Assembly: GCF_900119315.1 (NCBI RefSeq)
Contig: NZ_LT827010.1
Span: 2,340,001 to 2,404,000 of the forward strand
Length of the DNA stretch: 64,000 bases
Direction: 5' to 3'
Origin: Actinoplanes sp. SE50/110
GTDB lineage: Bacteria; Actinomycetota; Actinomycetes; Mycobacteriales; Micromonosporaceae
The notes under the pieces are model-generated. The model worked only from the letters and a program-made list of their open reading frames with translations. It ran no database searches and had not been told where the DNA came from. Position numbers and translations under genes: made by a program. Every line of letters begins with the position of its first letter. Within the stretch, counting starts at the first letter, position 1. Shown one piece after another: positions 35,060 to 43,168 of this stretch.

Positions 35060-36999
35060 CAGGCCACCGCCACCGTGTGCCGGTCGGAGAGGAAGAGTGC
35101 GGACGGTACGAGCGGTACCTCCTGGCCCCCGGGAGCGTCCTCGCGCTCACCCCACAGATCGGTCAGCGTGAGATTGACCGAGGTCACGGCGGCCACTCCC
35201 GGCACCGCGCCCAGGACCAGGTAGATGTCGCCGACCCCGAGCGCGCGCTCGAACGGCCAGCCGTGACCGCCCGGACCACCGGCCACCGGGTCGAGGAACC
35301 GGTAGAGCGCGTCCTCGGCGTCCTGCCCGACCACGTCCGCGGAGACCGTGGCGGTGGCCCGTACCCCGGCGCTGACCCGGATGCCCTGGTAGCGGGGAAC
35401 CTCGACGCGGACCCGCACGCTCAGCAGGCGCCGGCCGTCCAGCTCCTGACGGATGTCCTCGCCGACCGCCTCCGGCAGTCGGAGATCGTCGAGCCCGAGG
35501 TGCCGGGGCGACCGCGCGGTCGCCGGCACCACCAGCAGCCGGACCGGCCCGCCCGGCTCGTCCGGCGGGAGGCAGCGGGCCCGCGCCACGCCGGAGACCT
35601 CGGTGGTGAACCGCTCGAAGTCGGCCGCGGTGACCGCCCGGTCGGCGCTGCGCAGCGCCAGCGGCCCGCGGATCCGGGCGTTGTCCGTGGTCTCCGGGTC
35701 GGCGCCGCCCGTGGCGGCCTCCGGGTTGGTGACCGTGCGCAGCTGCGGCACGGCGGAGAGCGGCACCGTGAGTTTTCCGGCGCCCACGTTGCCGCGCGCC
35801 CCGCCGCCGAACCGGTATCCGGTGACCCGGATCTGCGCGTTCTCCGGCGGCACGGCTCCGAAACTGCGGGCCTGGCCGTGCCGGTCGATGACCCGCGGGC
35901 CGAACCGGATCTCGCCGGTGGCGCCGCACCAGGTGAGATGCCGGTCGTCCGGTCCGGCGCCGGCGAACGACGCCACCTCGGTCCACTCCTCGGGTTGGCC
36001 GGCACCGTTGCCGGGGACCACCAGCACGGTCTCGCCGTCGGCCCGGGGTAGCACGGGTGCGCGGCGGACCACGAACGTCTGCCCGGGCCGGCCGTCGCTG
36101 ACTCCGAGCAGCTCGCCCGGCGCGGGCTCGGCGTGCAGGGCCGGCGCCAGCCCGCCGTAGCCCCCGATCGCCACCGACCGCAGGATCGGCGAGGTCCGGT
36201 ATCCGGTCTGCCCGGCGGCCGGGCGCAGCACGCAGCGCAGCCAGTGCGCCGGCACGCCCCCGATCACCAGCTCACCCTGCACCGGGCCGATCAGCATCTC
36301 GACGGTCCCGGGGCGGTTCAGGCCGCCGGTCGTGTCGGTGAGTACCCGTACGTCCTCCCACCCGCCCCCGTTCCAGTACTGCCAGACGATCGGGGCGTGC
36401 TCCGGGTCGATGCCGGCGCCGTGCGCGCCCGCGACGGCGAGGTCGAGCTGCAGCAGGTTGCCGCCGTGGTCCGCGCTCAGGCCGAGGTAGAGCGCGTCGC
36501 CGGCGGCCACCCCGGGGAAGACCGCGATGCGCGCCTCCCCGGCTCGCAGCTCACCGGTGTGGTCGGTGTCGGTCCCGCCGGTCCTGGTCCGGCACGCGAT
36601 CACCTCGGGGACAGTGACCCGCAGGTCCGCGTCGGTCATGAAGACGACCTGGTCACCGTCGCGGCCGCGCGCGGTGCCGACCCGGGTGCCGCGCGGGACG
36701 ACGACCGTGTCCCGAGCCGGTCCATCGAGGCGGAAGAGCAGGCCGGTACGGGCCGGGGTCGCGGAGGCGAGCGTGATGCCGACCAGTTCGAGGAACTTGA
36801 GGTAGAGCCGGTCCGGCACCTGGTTCAGCCGGTAGATGGTCATCTCGGTCATCCAGGCGAACAATTCGATCAGCGCGACGCCGGGATCGGAGACGTTGTG
36901 GTCGGTCCACGCCGGGCAGGCGGCGGCGACCCGGCGCTTGGCCTCGTCGACGATGTCCTGGAACGTGCGGTCGTCCAGGTCGGGCGCGGGCAGGCTCAC
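35056..36999 (-). CDS. Baseplate wedge protein, gpJ-like (eCIS Afp11 type)
   Basis: A 647-residue baseplate protein. LDDRTFQDIVDEAKRRVAAACPAWTDHNVSDPGVALIELFAWM is the characteristic eCIS/gpJ N-terminal pattern (near residues 8-50). The central part has beta-rich insertions, and the last 250 residues contain RAVTAADFERFTTEVSGVARARCLPP, typical of baseplate J-like proteins. The GTG start overlaps the gp25-like stop. It should connect the central hub to the sheath and trigger contraction. Confidence 0.92.
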   Translation of the reverse strand: MSLPAPDLDDRTFQDIVDEAKRRVAAACPAWTDHNVSDPGVALIELFAWMTEMTIYRLNQVPDRLYLKFLELVGITLASATPARTGLLFRLDGPARDTVVVPRGTRVGTARGRDGDQVVFMTDADLRVTVPEVIACRTRTGGTDTDHTGELRAGEARIAVFPGVAAGDALYLGLSADHGGNLLQLDLAVAGAHGAGIDPEHAPIVWQYWNGGGWEDVRVLTDTTGGLNRPGTVEMLIGPVQGELVIGGVPAHWLRCVLRPAAGQTGYRTSPILRSVAIGGYGGLAPALHAEPAPGELLGVSDGRPGQTFVVRRAPVLPRADGETVLVVPGNGAGQPEEWTEVASFAGAGPDDRHLTWCGATGEIRFGPRVIDRHGQARSFGAVPPENAQIRVTGYRFGGGARGNVGAGKLTVPLSAVPQLRTVTNPEAATGGADPETTDNARIRGPLALRSADRAVTAADFERFTTEVSGVARARCLPPDEPGGPVRLLVVPATARSPRHLGLDDLRLPEAVGEDIRQELDGRRLLSVRVRVEVPRYQGIRVSAGVRATATVSADVVGQDAEDALYRFLDPVAGGPGGHGWPFERALGVGDIYLVLGAVPGVAAVTSVNLTLTDLWGEREDAPGGQEVPLVPSALFLSDRHTVAVAW

Positions 37000-37394
37000 T
37001 CGGTCGGCTCCTCACCGGGGATCACGTAGAACGGGTAGACCAGGTTGCGGCGGTCATTGGTGGCCCGGACCCGGTAGCCGACGGTGACCAGCACGGCGGC
37101 CTCGCCGTCCGCGGAGGCGGTCACGTCCTCGACCACGATCCGGGGCTCCCAGCGGGCCAGGGCCTCCCGGGCGGCCTGCTCGATCAGCCCGAGCGTCGCC
37201 GGGTTGACCGGCGCGAAGACCTGCTCCCAGAGCGCGCAGCCGAAGTCCGGGCGCATCACCCGCTCGCCCGGCGCGGTGCCGAGGATCATGCGGATCGCGC
37301 CGTCCAGCTCGTCGCCGCCCCGGGCCAGGCGCACCCCGCCCGCGGGCGTCACCCCGGCGGGGAATGCCCAGCCGGCGCCGATCAGGTCGCTCAT
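36996..37394 (-). CDS. gp25-like baseplate wedge protein (eCIS Afp9 type)
   Basis: 132 residues of the GPW/gp25 family: GWAFPAGVTPAGGVRLARGGDELDGAIRMILGTAPGERVMRPDFGCALWEQVF contains the conserved xRxxRPxFG core (MRPDFG). In contractile systems it initiates sheath polymerisation on the baseplate. ATG overlaps the PAAR-like stop and its own stop overlaps the gpJ-like start, a fully coupled run. Confidence 0.93.
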   Translation of the reverse strand: MSDLIGAGWAFPAGVTPAGGVRLARGGDELDGAIRMILGTAPGERVMRPDFGCALWEQVFAPVNPATLGLIEQAAREALARWEPRIVVEDVTASADGEAAVLVTVGYRVRATNDRRNLVYPFYVIPGEEPTE

Positions 37395-37786
37395 CCCGCC
37401 ACCACGCCCGGCGAGCCCGCGGTGATCGTGGCGGGCGCACCCGGGACGTCACAGCAGGTCGTCACCGGGTCGCCCAGCCGTGCCAGGCCCGCGCCGTTGA
37501 CCAGCACGGTCAGCGAGCCGCTCAGTACGGTGCCCCGATTGAGCGGCGGGTTGACGAAGCCCGTGCCGGGCGGGACCGGCAGGTGTCCCGGACTGTTGAC
37601 CACCCCGCTGCCCACGACGGCGGCCGGTCGCCCGTCGATCAGCACGTCCGGGGAGAGCCCACTGACGAGCGTCCCGGCGAAGGGCAGCGGCTGCGGTACG
37701 GGCACCGGCCCGCCCGGCCCGGGCACCAGCACGAGGTGGGTGTCGGTCCCGGTGACCGGGTCGCCCTCCCGGGCCGCGTTCGGCAT
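37391..37786 (-). CDS. PAAR-like spike-tip protein (eCIS Afp10 type)
   Basis: 131 residues, Gly/Pro/Val-rich beta protein. MPNAAREGDPVTGTDTHLVL at the start and RLGDPVTTCCDVPGAPATITAGSP near the end follow the PAAR-type pattern of short beta hairpins that fold into a pointed cone, with a possible metal site from His and Cys residues. It would cap the VgrG-like spike. GGGAGA sits before the ATG. Encoded between the spike and gp25 genes, as in known eCIS loci. Confidence 0.88.
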   Translation of the reverse strand: MPNAAREGDPVTGTDTHLVLVPGPGGPVPVPQPLPFAGTLVSGLSPDVLIDGRPAAVVGSGVVNSPGHLPVPPGTGFVNPPLNRGTVLSGSLTVLVNGAGLARLGDPVTTCCDVPGAPATITAGSPGVVAG

Positions 37787-37806
37787 GGGTGTCTCTCCCT
37801 GAGGTC

Positions 37807-39447
37807 TCAGTTGAGCCGGATCGGCCGGCCGGCGGCGCGCAGCTCGGCGTCCGCGGTGATCTCGACGGTCGGCGCGCGCAGCACGAGCCGGTCGGTGGCG
37901 GCGATCTCGATCGTGCGCCCGGTGACCTTCAGGGCGCCGGCGACCCGCAGCGCCGATTCGTCCCCGGTCAGGCGCAGCGCCGAGTCGCCCCCGGACAGCG
38001 CCAGCTCCACCGCGCCGGGGCTGTCGTCGTCGAAGGTGAGCCGGTGGTCGCAGCGGCTCGCGAGCACCCGCCGGGTCGCCGCGCCGTCGCGGGCCACGTC
38101 CGGATCCGGCGGCACGTCACGGCGGTTGAAAAGACCACCGAGGACGTACGGGCGGGTCCGGTCATCGAGCTCGAACCCGACCAGCACCTCGTCCTCGACC
38201 TCCGGCAGCCACTGCATGCCCCGGCCCGGACCGCCTCCCGGCGTCACGACCCGGGCCCAGGCGCTCTCGTCCTGCTCGGACAGGGTCGGGAAGCGTACGC
38301 GTACGCGGCCGAGCTTTTCCGGATCGGCGTTCGAGGTCACCACGGCACTGATCAGCGACCGCGGCTCGGCGCCGGGCGCCGGGCGCAGCAGGTCGGCCAG
38401 CTCACCCGCGTCCCGGGTGCCGCAGACGAACCTGGTCAGGTACGGGCCGCCGGCCCCGAAGTCGTGCTCGGCCGAGGTCACCCGGTAGCCGCCGGCCAGC
38501 CGCTGCCCGACCCGCTCCAGCTGCACCCGGGCCCCGGCCGCGATCAGCGGGTTGCCCTTCGCGAGGCCGCGCAGCACCACCTCGGACCCGGAGGCCTTCG
38601 ACAACAGCGATCGGGCGTAGGCCTCCGCCTCGGCCAGCCCGCTCGCCGGCACCTGTCCGGTCCGGCGGACGGTACGGCCGAACGCGCCCCGGGCGGCCTC
38701 CGCCGACTGGGCGGCGGCCGGCGCGTCGGTGCCGTACTCCGGCTCGGCCGCCCGTCCGGTCACCGTCCGCTTCTCCACCGGGTCCCAGGCGGTCACCACG
38801 ACCTCGTCGCAGTGCTCGGCCGAGGCGAACCGGGCGCTGAAGTCGAGCAGGTTGTCGCCCCAGCGCATCGGGGGCGGCGTGACCCGGCTCGACGGGCGGC
38901 GCTTGAAGTGCAGCGTCCCACCGGTGACCCAGACGTCGAACCCGGTCCGGGCGGCCAGCCCGCGCAGGAACGCGAGGTCGGTCTCGGCGATCTGCAGCAC
39001 GTAGTCCTGCGCGGCGCCGGTCGCGTCCACATCGGCGTCCAAGCCGTGGTCGGCGGCGATCCGGGCGGCGACATCGCCGTCCGACATGCCGGTGAAACTG
39101 CGGGTCCGCGGGCCGCGCGCGAGCCGGTGCGCCAGGTCCAGGCCGGTGAGCACCAGCTCGTGACGTCCGGAGACGCCGGGCGCCACCTCGACCGTGGTGA
39201 CCTCCCCGGAGGTCACCACCACCGGGTCGGCGTCGGACCGGAACGCGATCTCCACCCGTGTGCCGGGACGGAACCGGTGCTGGTCGAAGAGCTGGAAGTG
39301 GGCGTCCTCGAACCGGATCGTGAACTGGTCGGGCAGGTGGATCGACTCCTGGACCCGGACCCGGATCAGCCGGGGATAGAGCGAGGTCGGCAGCGGCGCA
39401 CCGTCGACGGTGATCGCCACGGTGTCGAGCCCCCGGTCAGCGGTCAC
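37807..39447 (-). CDS. VgrG-like spike/hub protein (eCIS Afp8 type)
   Basis: 546 residues combining a gp27-like hub (about 1-330; DQFTIRFEDAHFQLFDQHRFRPGTRVEIAF; AETDLAFLRGLAARTGFDVWV is the phage late-control D pattern) and a gp5-like OB-fold (about 370-440; SAVVTSNADPEKLGRVRVRFP; WLPEVEDEVLVGFELDD). The C-terminus is a beta-helix of repeating strands ending in IEITADAELRAAGRPIRLN. No extra toxin domain is fused. GTG start overlaps the LysM gene by 11 bases. Confidence 0.93.
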   Translation of the reverse strand: MTADRGLDTVAITVDGAPLPTSLYPRLIRVRVQESIHLPDQFTIRFEDAHFQLFDQHRFRPGTRVEIAFRSDADPVVVTSGEVTTVEVAPGVSGRHELVLTGLDLAHRLARGPRTRSFTGMSDGDVAARIAADHGLDADVDATGAAQDYVLQIAETDLAFLRGLAARTGFDVWVTGGTLHFKRRPSSRVTPPPMRWGDNLLDFSARFASAEHCDEVVVTAWDPVEKRTVTGRAAEPEYGTDAPAAAQSAEAARGAFGRTVRRTGQVPASGLAEAEAYARSLLSKASGSEVVLRGLAKGNPLIAAGARVQLERVGQRLAGGYRVTSAEHDFGAGGPYLTRFVCGTRDAGELADLLRPAPGAEPRSLISAVVTSNADPEKLGRVRVRFPTLSEQDESAWARVVTPGGGPGRGMQWLPEVEDEVLVGFELDDRTRPYVLGGLFNRRDVPPDPDVARDGAATRRVLASRCDHRLTFDDDSPGAVELALSGGDSALRLTGDESALRVAGALKVTGRTIEIAATDRLVLRAPTVEITADAELRAAGRPIRLN

Positions 39448-40108
39448 GGCGTACCGGCCTCTCCGGGATCACCAGCGAGGTGCCGGCCGGCAGATCCAGC
39501 GGGTCCAGGACGCCGTTCGCCGCCGCGATCAGCCGCCATTGGCCGGGATCGGCGTATCGCGCGGCGGCGATCCGGTCGAGCGTCTCTCCGGGCCGGACCA
39601 CGTGGACGGAGTGCGGCGCGGGGGTGTGCGACGTGGGGTTCTGCAGGGGATGCTCGTGCTCGTCCTGAAGCTGGCGCAGGGTGAGGTCGGCCTTGGCGCG
39701 CAGCGGCCGTCCGCTGGACGCGAAGTAGGTGTACCGCACCTGCAGCCGGTCGATCACCGCGCGGAAACTGTGCAGCTCACCCCAGTGGAACTTCACCCAG
39801 GGCGGGCGGCCGGAGGCGCGCGCCGGGTCGTTCGACGGCAGATCGGGATCGACCCGGAGCAGATTCAACAATTTCGAGGTGTACGAGGTTACGTCGCCTC
39901 CCGTCCTGGTGGTGTCGAACACCAGGCTGAGCGCGATGGTCGCCGACTGGCCGGCCTGGAACCGCAGCAGCGGCGCGTCGACGCCCTTCGCTTCCCCGGC
40001 CTGCCAGGTGTTCGCCTTCACGACGGTCAGCTCGGCCGGGTTGAACAGGCAGTCGATCCGCTCGCCGGTGCGCTCGACCTCGATGTAGGCCTTGGCGGGC
40101 TGGTCCAC
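39437..40108 (-). CDS. LysM-domain baseplate/tube adaptor (eCIS Afp7 type)
   Basis: 223 residues. An N-terminal domain related to phage tail adaptors (AYIEVERTGERIDCLFNPAELTVVKANTWQ) is followed at about residue 165 by a LysM motif (VHVVRPGETLDRIAAARYADPGQWRLIAAANGVLDPLDLPAGTSLVIP spans it). In eCIS this protein joins the tube to the spike rather than binding cell wall. The GTG start has a strong GGAGG-rich leader. Confidence 0.92.
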   Translation of the reverse strand: MDQPAKAYIEVERTGERIDCLFNPAELTVVKANTWQAGEAKGVDAPLLRFQAGQSATIALSLVFDTTRTGGDVTSYTSKLLNLLRVDPDLPSNDPARASGRPPWVKFHWGELHSFRAVIDRLQVRYTYFASSGRPLRAKADLTLRQLQDEHEHPLQNPTSHTPAPHSVHVVRPGETLDRIAAARYADPGQWRLIAAANGVLDPLDLPAGTSLVIPERPVRRDR

Positions 40109-40130
40109 GCTCTCCCTCCTCCCCTCTTGA

Positions 40131-41768
40131 TCAGAACAACGACGAGAACCGGCCGCCGCGACGCTCCACCTGGTCCAGGACCCGCTCTTCCACCGCGCGG
40201 ATGATCTCGTCGACGCCCCGTTCGCGGGCGCCCGGTTCGTGTCCCGGATTCGGGCCGGGAACCGGCGCCGCCTCGACGACCGCCGCGGCCGGGTCGGCCG
40301 GCCCGGCCGGTGTGCCGGTGGGGCGGCCCGGGGCGAGGACCGGGCCGGTGTCCCAGGTCGGGGGGAGGCCGGGCGTCCCGGCTGTCCCGGTGTCCAGGAC
40401 CGCTCGGGCGGCCTCCTCGGCGGCGCGGACCGCCGCCTCGATCAGGGCGGGCATCGCCGCGGCGCCGGTGCCGACCGGCAGCGCCGAGACGCTGCCGGCA
40501 GACAGGGCGGCGAGGTGGCCGGCAGCCGGTGTCGCGACGGTGCCGGAAGACGGCGCATGGCGGTCGCCGAGAGGGCGCGCCGATGCGCTGCCGAGGGGCA
40601 CCGCGGCGGCCTGGCCGACCGGCAGGGACGCGACCGGCACGTCACCCGCGACGATCCGTCGCATCGTGGCCTCGTCCCGGCGGGCCGCCCGCTCGTCGGC
40701 GTCGGCCGCACCGTGCGCCGACCGCAGCGAGAAGCGCGGCCGGCCGACCGGAGTGCGGGCGTGCGCCAGCTCGTGGGCGAGCAGGCCGGGATCGACCCGG
40801 GCCGGCTCGTCGGGCAGGTGGACCGTGGCGCGCGTCGTGGCGCCGTACGCGCCGGCCGCCCGCAGGGCCAGCCGGGTGGCGCGCCCGGTGGTGTATCGCG
40901 CCGAGATCCCGCCGGTGAGCACCCTGAGCAGGGGAGACATCCGTGTGGGGAAGGGTCGGGGCGCCTCGAGCGGCAGCCGTGCCACGGCGGCCCGCCAGCG
41001 TTGCTCAGCGGAACCGGCGGGATGCCGCGACCGAGCCGGACCGGGGGACCGAGCCGGGCCGGGGGACCGAGCCGGGCCGGGGGACCCGGCGGGCCCGGGG
41101 TGACCGGTGGACCCGTGGGGGCCGGCGGCGCCATGGGGGCCACCGGACCCCTCGGCCTTCGCGGGCCCGGCGGAACCGGCGTGCCGGGGATACCGGGACG
41201 CCGCGGGCCGGACATCGAAACGCGCGATCGCCCCCGCGACCACCCGGCCCCGGCGGACGGCACGCCGCGCCGGCCGGCCGAGACCGGGCACGGCGCGACC
41301 GCACAGGGCGAGCCGTCGAGGGCCGGCGCTCCGGTGTCCGCTCGCGACCGGACCGGCGGCTAGGGCACGTCGAGGGCCGGAGGGCGCCGCCGCCGCGAAG
41401 GCCGGCTCCGGTGGCGGCGCGAATCCACCCGCCACCCGGAGCCCGGCGACCGCCCCCACCTCGATCAGCGGCCCCGGCCCACGCCGTGCGGGCGTGGCCG
41501 GACGATCAATCCCGGATGTCCGGCAGCCACGGCCGGCAGCGATCCGATCATGCGCCGGCTCGTGACGAGGGGGCCGCCGACCGGCCGGCTGCCGGGCCCG
41601 GCCGAGCGGCATCCGGTCCGCCGGGGACGGCAGACGTCCGGCCCGCAGCCGCCGCAGCAGCAGCACACCGGCCAGCCACCGGGGCCGGCGCACCGGGACG
41701 ACCGCGATCAGCGGCGAGGCGTGCGTGCGGCGCGACCGGTCAGCGACCGGCCGCCATCGTGAAACCAC
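40131..41768 (-). CDS. DUF4157-like HExxH protein of the eCIS locus, with Gly-Pro-rich tracts
   Basis: Up to 545 residues if started at the GTG at 41768; the true start is unclear because the first 250 residues are low-complexity (Arg/Pro/Ala). A later segment (near residues 310-380) contains ARYTTGRATRLALRAAGAYG and GLLAHELAHARTP, where HELAH is a zinc-protease HExxH motif of the kind found in DUF4157, the most common domain associated with eCIS. Before it lies a collagen-like Gly-Pro stretch with the repeat SPGPAR. The C-terminus is Ala/Gly-rich and helical. Could be a self-cleaving cargo carrier, an effector, or an assembly protease. Placed between tube and LysM genes. Confidence 0.7.
   Translation of the reverse strand: MVSRWRPVADRSRRTHASPLIAVVPVRRPRWLAGVLLLRRLRAGRLPSPADRMPLGRARQPAGRRPPRHEPAHDRIAAGRGCRTSGIDRPATPARRGPGPLIEVGAVAGLRVAGGFAPPPEPAFAAAAPSGPRRALAAGPVASGHRSAGPRRLALCGRAVPGLGRPARRAVRRGRVVAGAIARFDVRPAASRYPRHAGSAGPAKAEGSGGPHGAAGPHGSTGHPGPAGSPGPARSPGPARSPGPARSRHPAGSAEQRWRAAVARLPLEAPRPFPTRMSPLLRVLTGGISARYTTGRATRLALRAAGAYGATTRATVHLPDEPARVDPGLLAHELAHARTPVGRPRFSLRSAHGAADADERAARRDEATMRRIVAGDVPVASLPVGQAAAVPLGSASARPLGDRHAPSSGTVATPAAGHLAALSAGSVSALPVGTGAAAMPALIEAAVRAAEEAARAVLDTGTAGTPGLPPTWDTGPVLAPGRPTGTPAGPADPAAAVVEAAPVPGPNPGHEPGARERGVDEIIRAVEERVLDQVERRGGRFSSLF
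41029..41100. repeat. 18-base tandem repeat encoding SPGPAR
   Basis: Three to four near-identical units of GGGGGACCGAGCCGGGCC lie inside the DUF4157-like gene, giving SPGPARSPGPAR on the minus strand. The opposite strand also reads as Gly-Pro-rich, but codon context and operon direction favour the minus strand. Confidence 0.8.
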
Positions 41769-42210
41769 TGTGGCAGACCTCCAACTCCTCGACGGCCAGG
41801 TCCCGGGAGGTCGCGGCCAGCCTCGGCCCGGTCCACCGCACCGGATACGCGTCGGTGAACCGCCATGTCTGTACGGCACGGCCACGGCCGTCACGAATGG
41901 CGACCTCGCCGTTGCGGACGTCAAGCTGGTTGCCTTTGCGGGTGAAACCCTCACCCGAGCAGGAGGTGAACCAGCCGAAGAGGTTGCCGGCGTTGGTGAG
42001 GCCACGCTTGAGCACCAGGTTCGGCCATTTCATCCGGCCGGGCAGCTTGTGCGTGTGCTGGTTCTGCCCACCCTCGGTGATCTCCTCCACCTCGATGGTC
42101 ACGCTCAGGCCACCGACCTCGACGAACGTGCCGATCTCCAGGCCGTCGACGCTCAGCACGAACCGTCCGGTCCACGGCGGGTCCGGGACACGGTGGTCAC
42201 CGGGCAGCAA
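41740..42210 (-). CDS. Tube protein 2 (phage tail-tube family, eCIS Afp5/Afp1 type)
   Basis: 156 residues of the phage tail-tube family: WTGRFVLSVDGLEIGTFVEVGGLSVTIEVEEITEGGQNQHTHKLPGRMKWPNLVLKRGLT spans the conserved core (residues 13-72), with the KWPNLVLKRG motif. Compared with the first tube protein (42720) it is a paralogue with a longer loop. The TTG start at 42210 is preceded by GGGAGGGA, which decides it. Its start overlaps the stop of the small upstream gene. It probably forms the first tube ring on the baseplate. Confidence 0.9.
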   Translation of the reverse strand: MLPGDHRVPDPPWTGRFVLSVDGLEIGTFVEVGGLSVTIEVEEITEGGQNQHTHKLPGRMKWPNLVLKRGLTNAGNLFGWFTSCSGEGFTRKGNQLDVRNGEVAIRDGRGRAVQTWRFTDAYPVRWTGPRLAATSRDLAVEELEVCHSGFTMAAGR

Positions 42211-42373
42211 GGATTCCCTCCCAGGATCGTTCGTTCAGGTCGGCGACCTGGCGCACCAGGCGCAGACGGTCACCGTGCTCCAGGTCGAGCAGGGCGTCGA
42301 AGCCCCAGTGCAGGTGGTACGCCAGGTACGCGACCTCCTGCCACAGCTCCGGTTCGGCGTAGCGGCCTAGACC
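42197..42373 (-). CDS. Small DUF6760-like eCIS protein, start codon not evident
   Basis: A short frame reading GRYAEPELWQEVAYLAYHLHW, then GFDALLDLEHGDRLRLVRQVADLNERSWEG and a TGA at 42197. The WxEVAYLAYHxHW...LLDLEHxDR pattern matches a small conserved protein encoded beside tube genes in actinobacterial eCIS loci. No ATG, GTG or TTG lies in frame before the conserved part for a long distance, because the upstream gene's end occupies the space. The start may be non-canonical, or translation may slip from the upstream gene. The right boundary given is nominal. Confidence 0.65.
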   Translation of the reverse strand, partial: GLGRYAEPELWQEVAYLAYHLHWGFDALLDLEHGDRLRLVRQVADLNERSWEGILAAR

Positions 42374-42723
42374 ACCTCCACCGAGACCCGGGGGAAAGGG
42401 GCGCCGGGCTCCAGGGCGTCGAGCGCGGCGGGATCCCCGAAGTTGATCAGTTGGTAGAAGTCCTGCAGGTAGCCGAAGTCGCTGGCGAAGAGCCGCTCGA
42501 TCACTCCCGTGTTGATCCGGGGCAGCGTGCCGAGTTCGGTCACCACCCGCGCCAGCACGATGACCGTGGCGTAGGACTCGTTCTCCCGCACCCGGGGGTC
42601 GCGCAGCGGCTCGATCTCGTCCCGGGCGGTGGCCAGCCGCATCACGCCGGTGCGGTGCAGCGTGCCCTCCTCGTCGACGTAGCCCTTCGGCAGCGTGAAC
42701 GGGAACTCGGTGTGCAGGCTCAT
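42367..42723 (-). CDS. Tail-assembly-chaperone-like eCIS protein
   Basis: 118 residues: FPFTLPKGYVDEEGTLHRTGVMRLATARDEIEPLRDPRVRENESYATVIVLARVVTELGTLP covers most of the fold and resembles phage tail assembly chaperones, which bind the tape measure before tube growth. It lies between the two tube genes, which is the normal place. The ATG at 42723 overlaps the stop of tube protein 1 (ATGA). Confidence 0.78.
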   Translation of the reverse strand: MSLHTEFPFTLPKGYVDEEGTLHRTGVMRLATARDEIEPLRDPRVRENESYATVIVLARVVTELGTLPRINTGVIERLFASDFGYLQDFYQLINFGDPAALDALEPGAPFPRVSVEVV

Positions 42724-43154
42724 TTGACGCGGACCAGCCCCTCGTGCGTGATGACGACCTTCTCGGTGGCGATGTCGTTGGCGCCGGCGTCGAAGTCGGC
42801 GCCGGTCCACTTCGACGGCCAGCCCGCGACGAACTCCCAGCGGGCCACGACGTCGCCCTTGGAGTCCTTGGCCGAGATGGCGCCGTTGCGGCGGCCCTTG
42901 TCGACGTCGCCCGTGATGATGTCCTTGCGCCAGTTCCAGAGCACCTGGGAGACGTCGATCCGGCGTTCCAGGGTGATGTCCGCCCACTTCATCGCGCCCG
43001 GCTGCTTGCGGATGATCATCTTGCCGTCCTTGTTCACCTCCTTGTACTCGATCGTCTCGGTCTCCGACTCGATCCCGGAGACCTTGCGGAAGCTGCCCAC
43101 CTCGACGCTGTCGATCTCGAGGACGAAGGTCTGCGTGGTGATCAGATCCACCAT
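42720..43154 (-). CDS. Tube protein 1 (main inner tube, eCIS Afp1 type)
   Basis: 144 residues, tail-tube family: TTQTFVLEIDSVEVGSFRKVSGIESETETIEYKEVNKDGK followed by KQPGAMKWADITLERRIDVSQVLWNWRKDI, the common eCIS tube pattern. It stacks as hexameric rings inside the sheath. The ATG at 43154 has GAGGGG seven bases upstream. It lies just after the sheath gene, as in all known eCIS loci. Confidence 0.94.
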   Translation of the reverse strand: MVDLITTQTFVLEIDSVEVGSFRKVSGIESETETIEYKEVNKDGKMIIRKQPGAMKWADITLERRIDVSQVLWNWRKDIITGDVDKGRRNGAISAKDSKGDVVARWEFVAGWPSKWTGADFDAGANDIATEKVVITHEGLVRVK

Positions 43155-43168
43155 GGAACTGCCCCTCT

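Noticed and set aside
40239..41363. Plus-strand Gly-Pro-rich reading frame resembling a collagen-like protein
   Set aside because: It is the reverse reading of the DUF4157-like gene, whose HExxH motif, operon direction and spacing are convincing.
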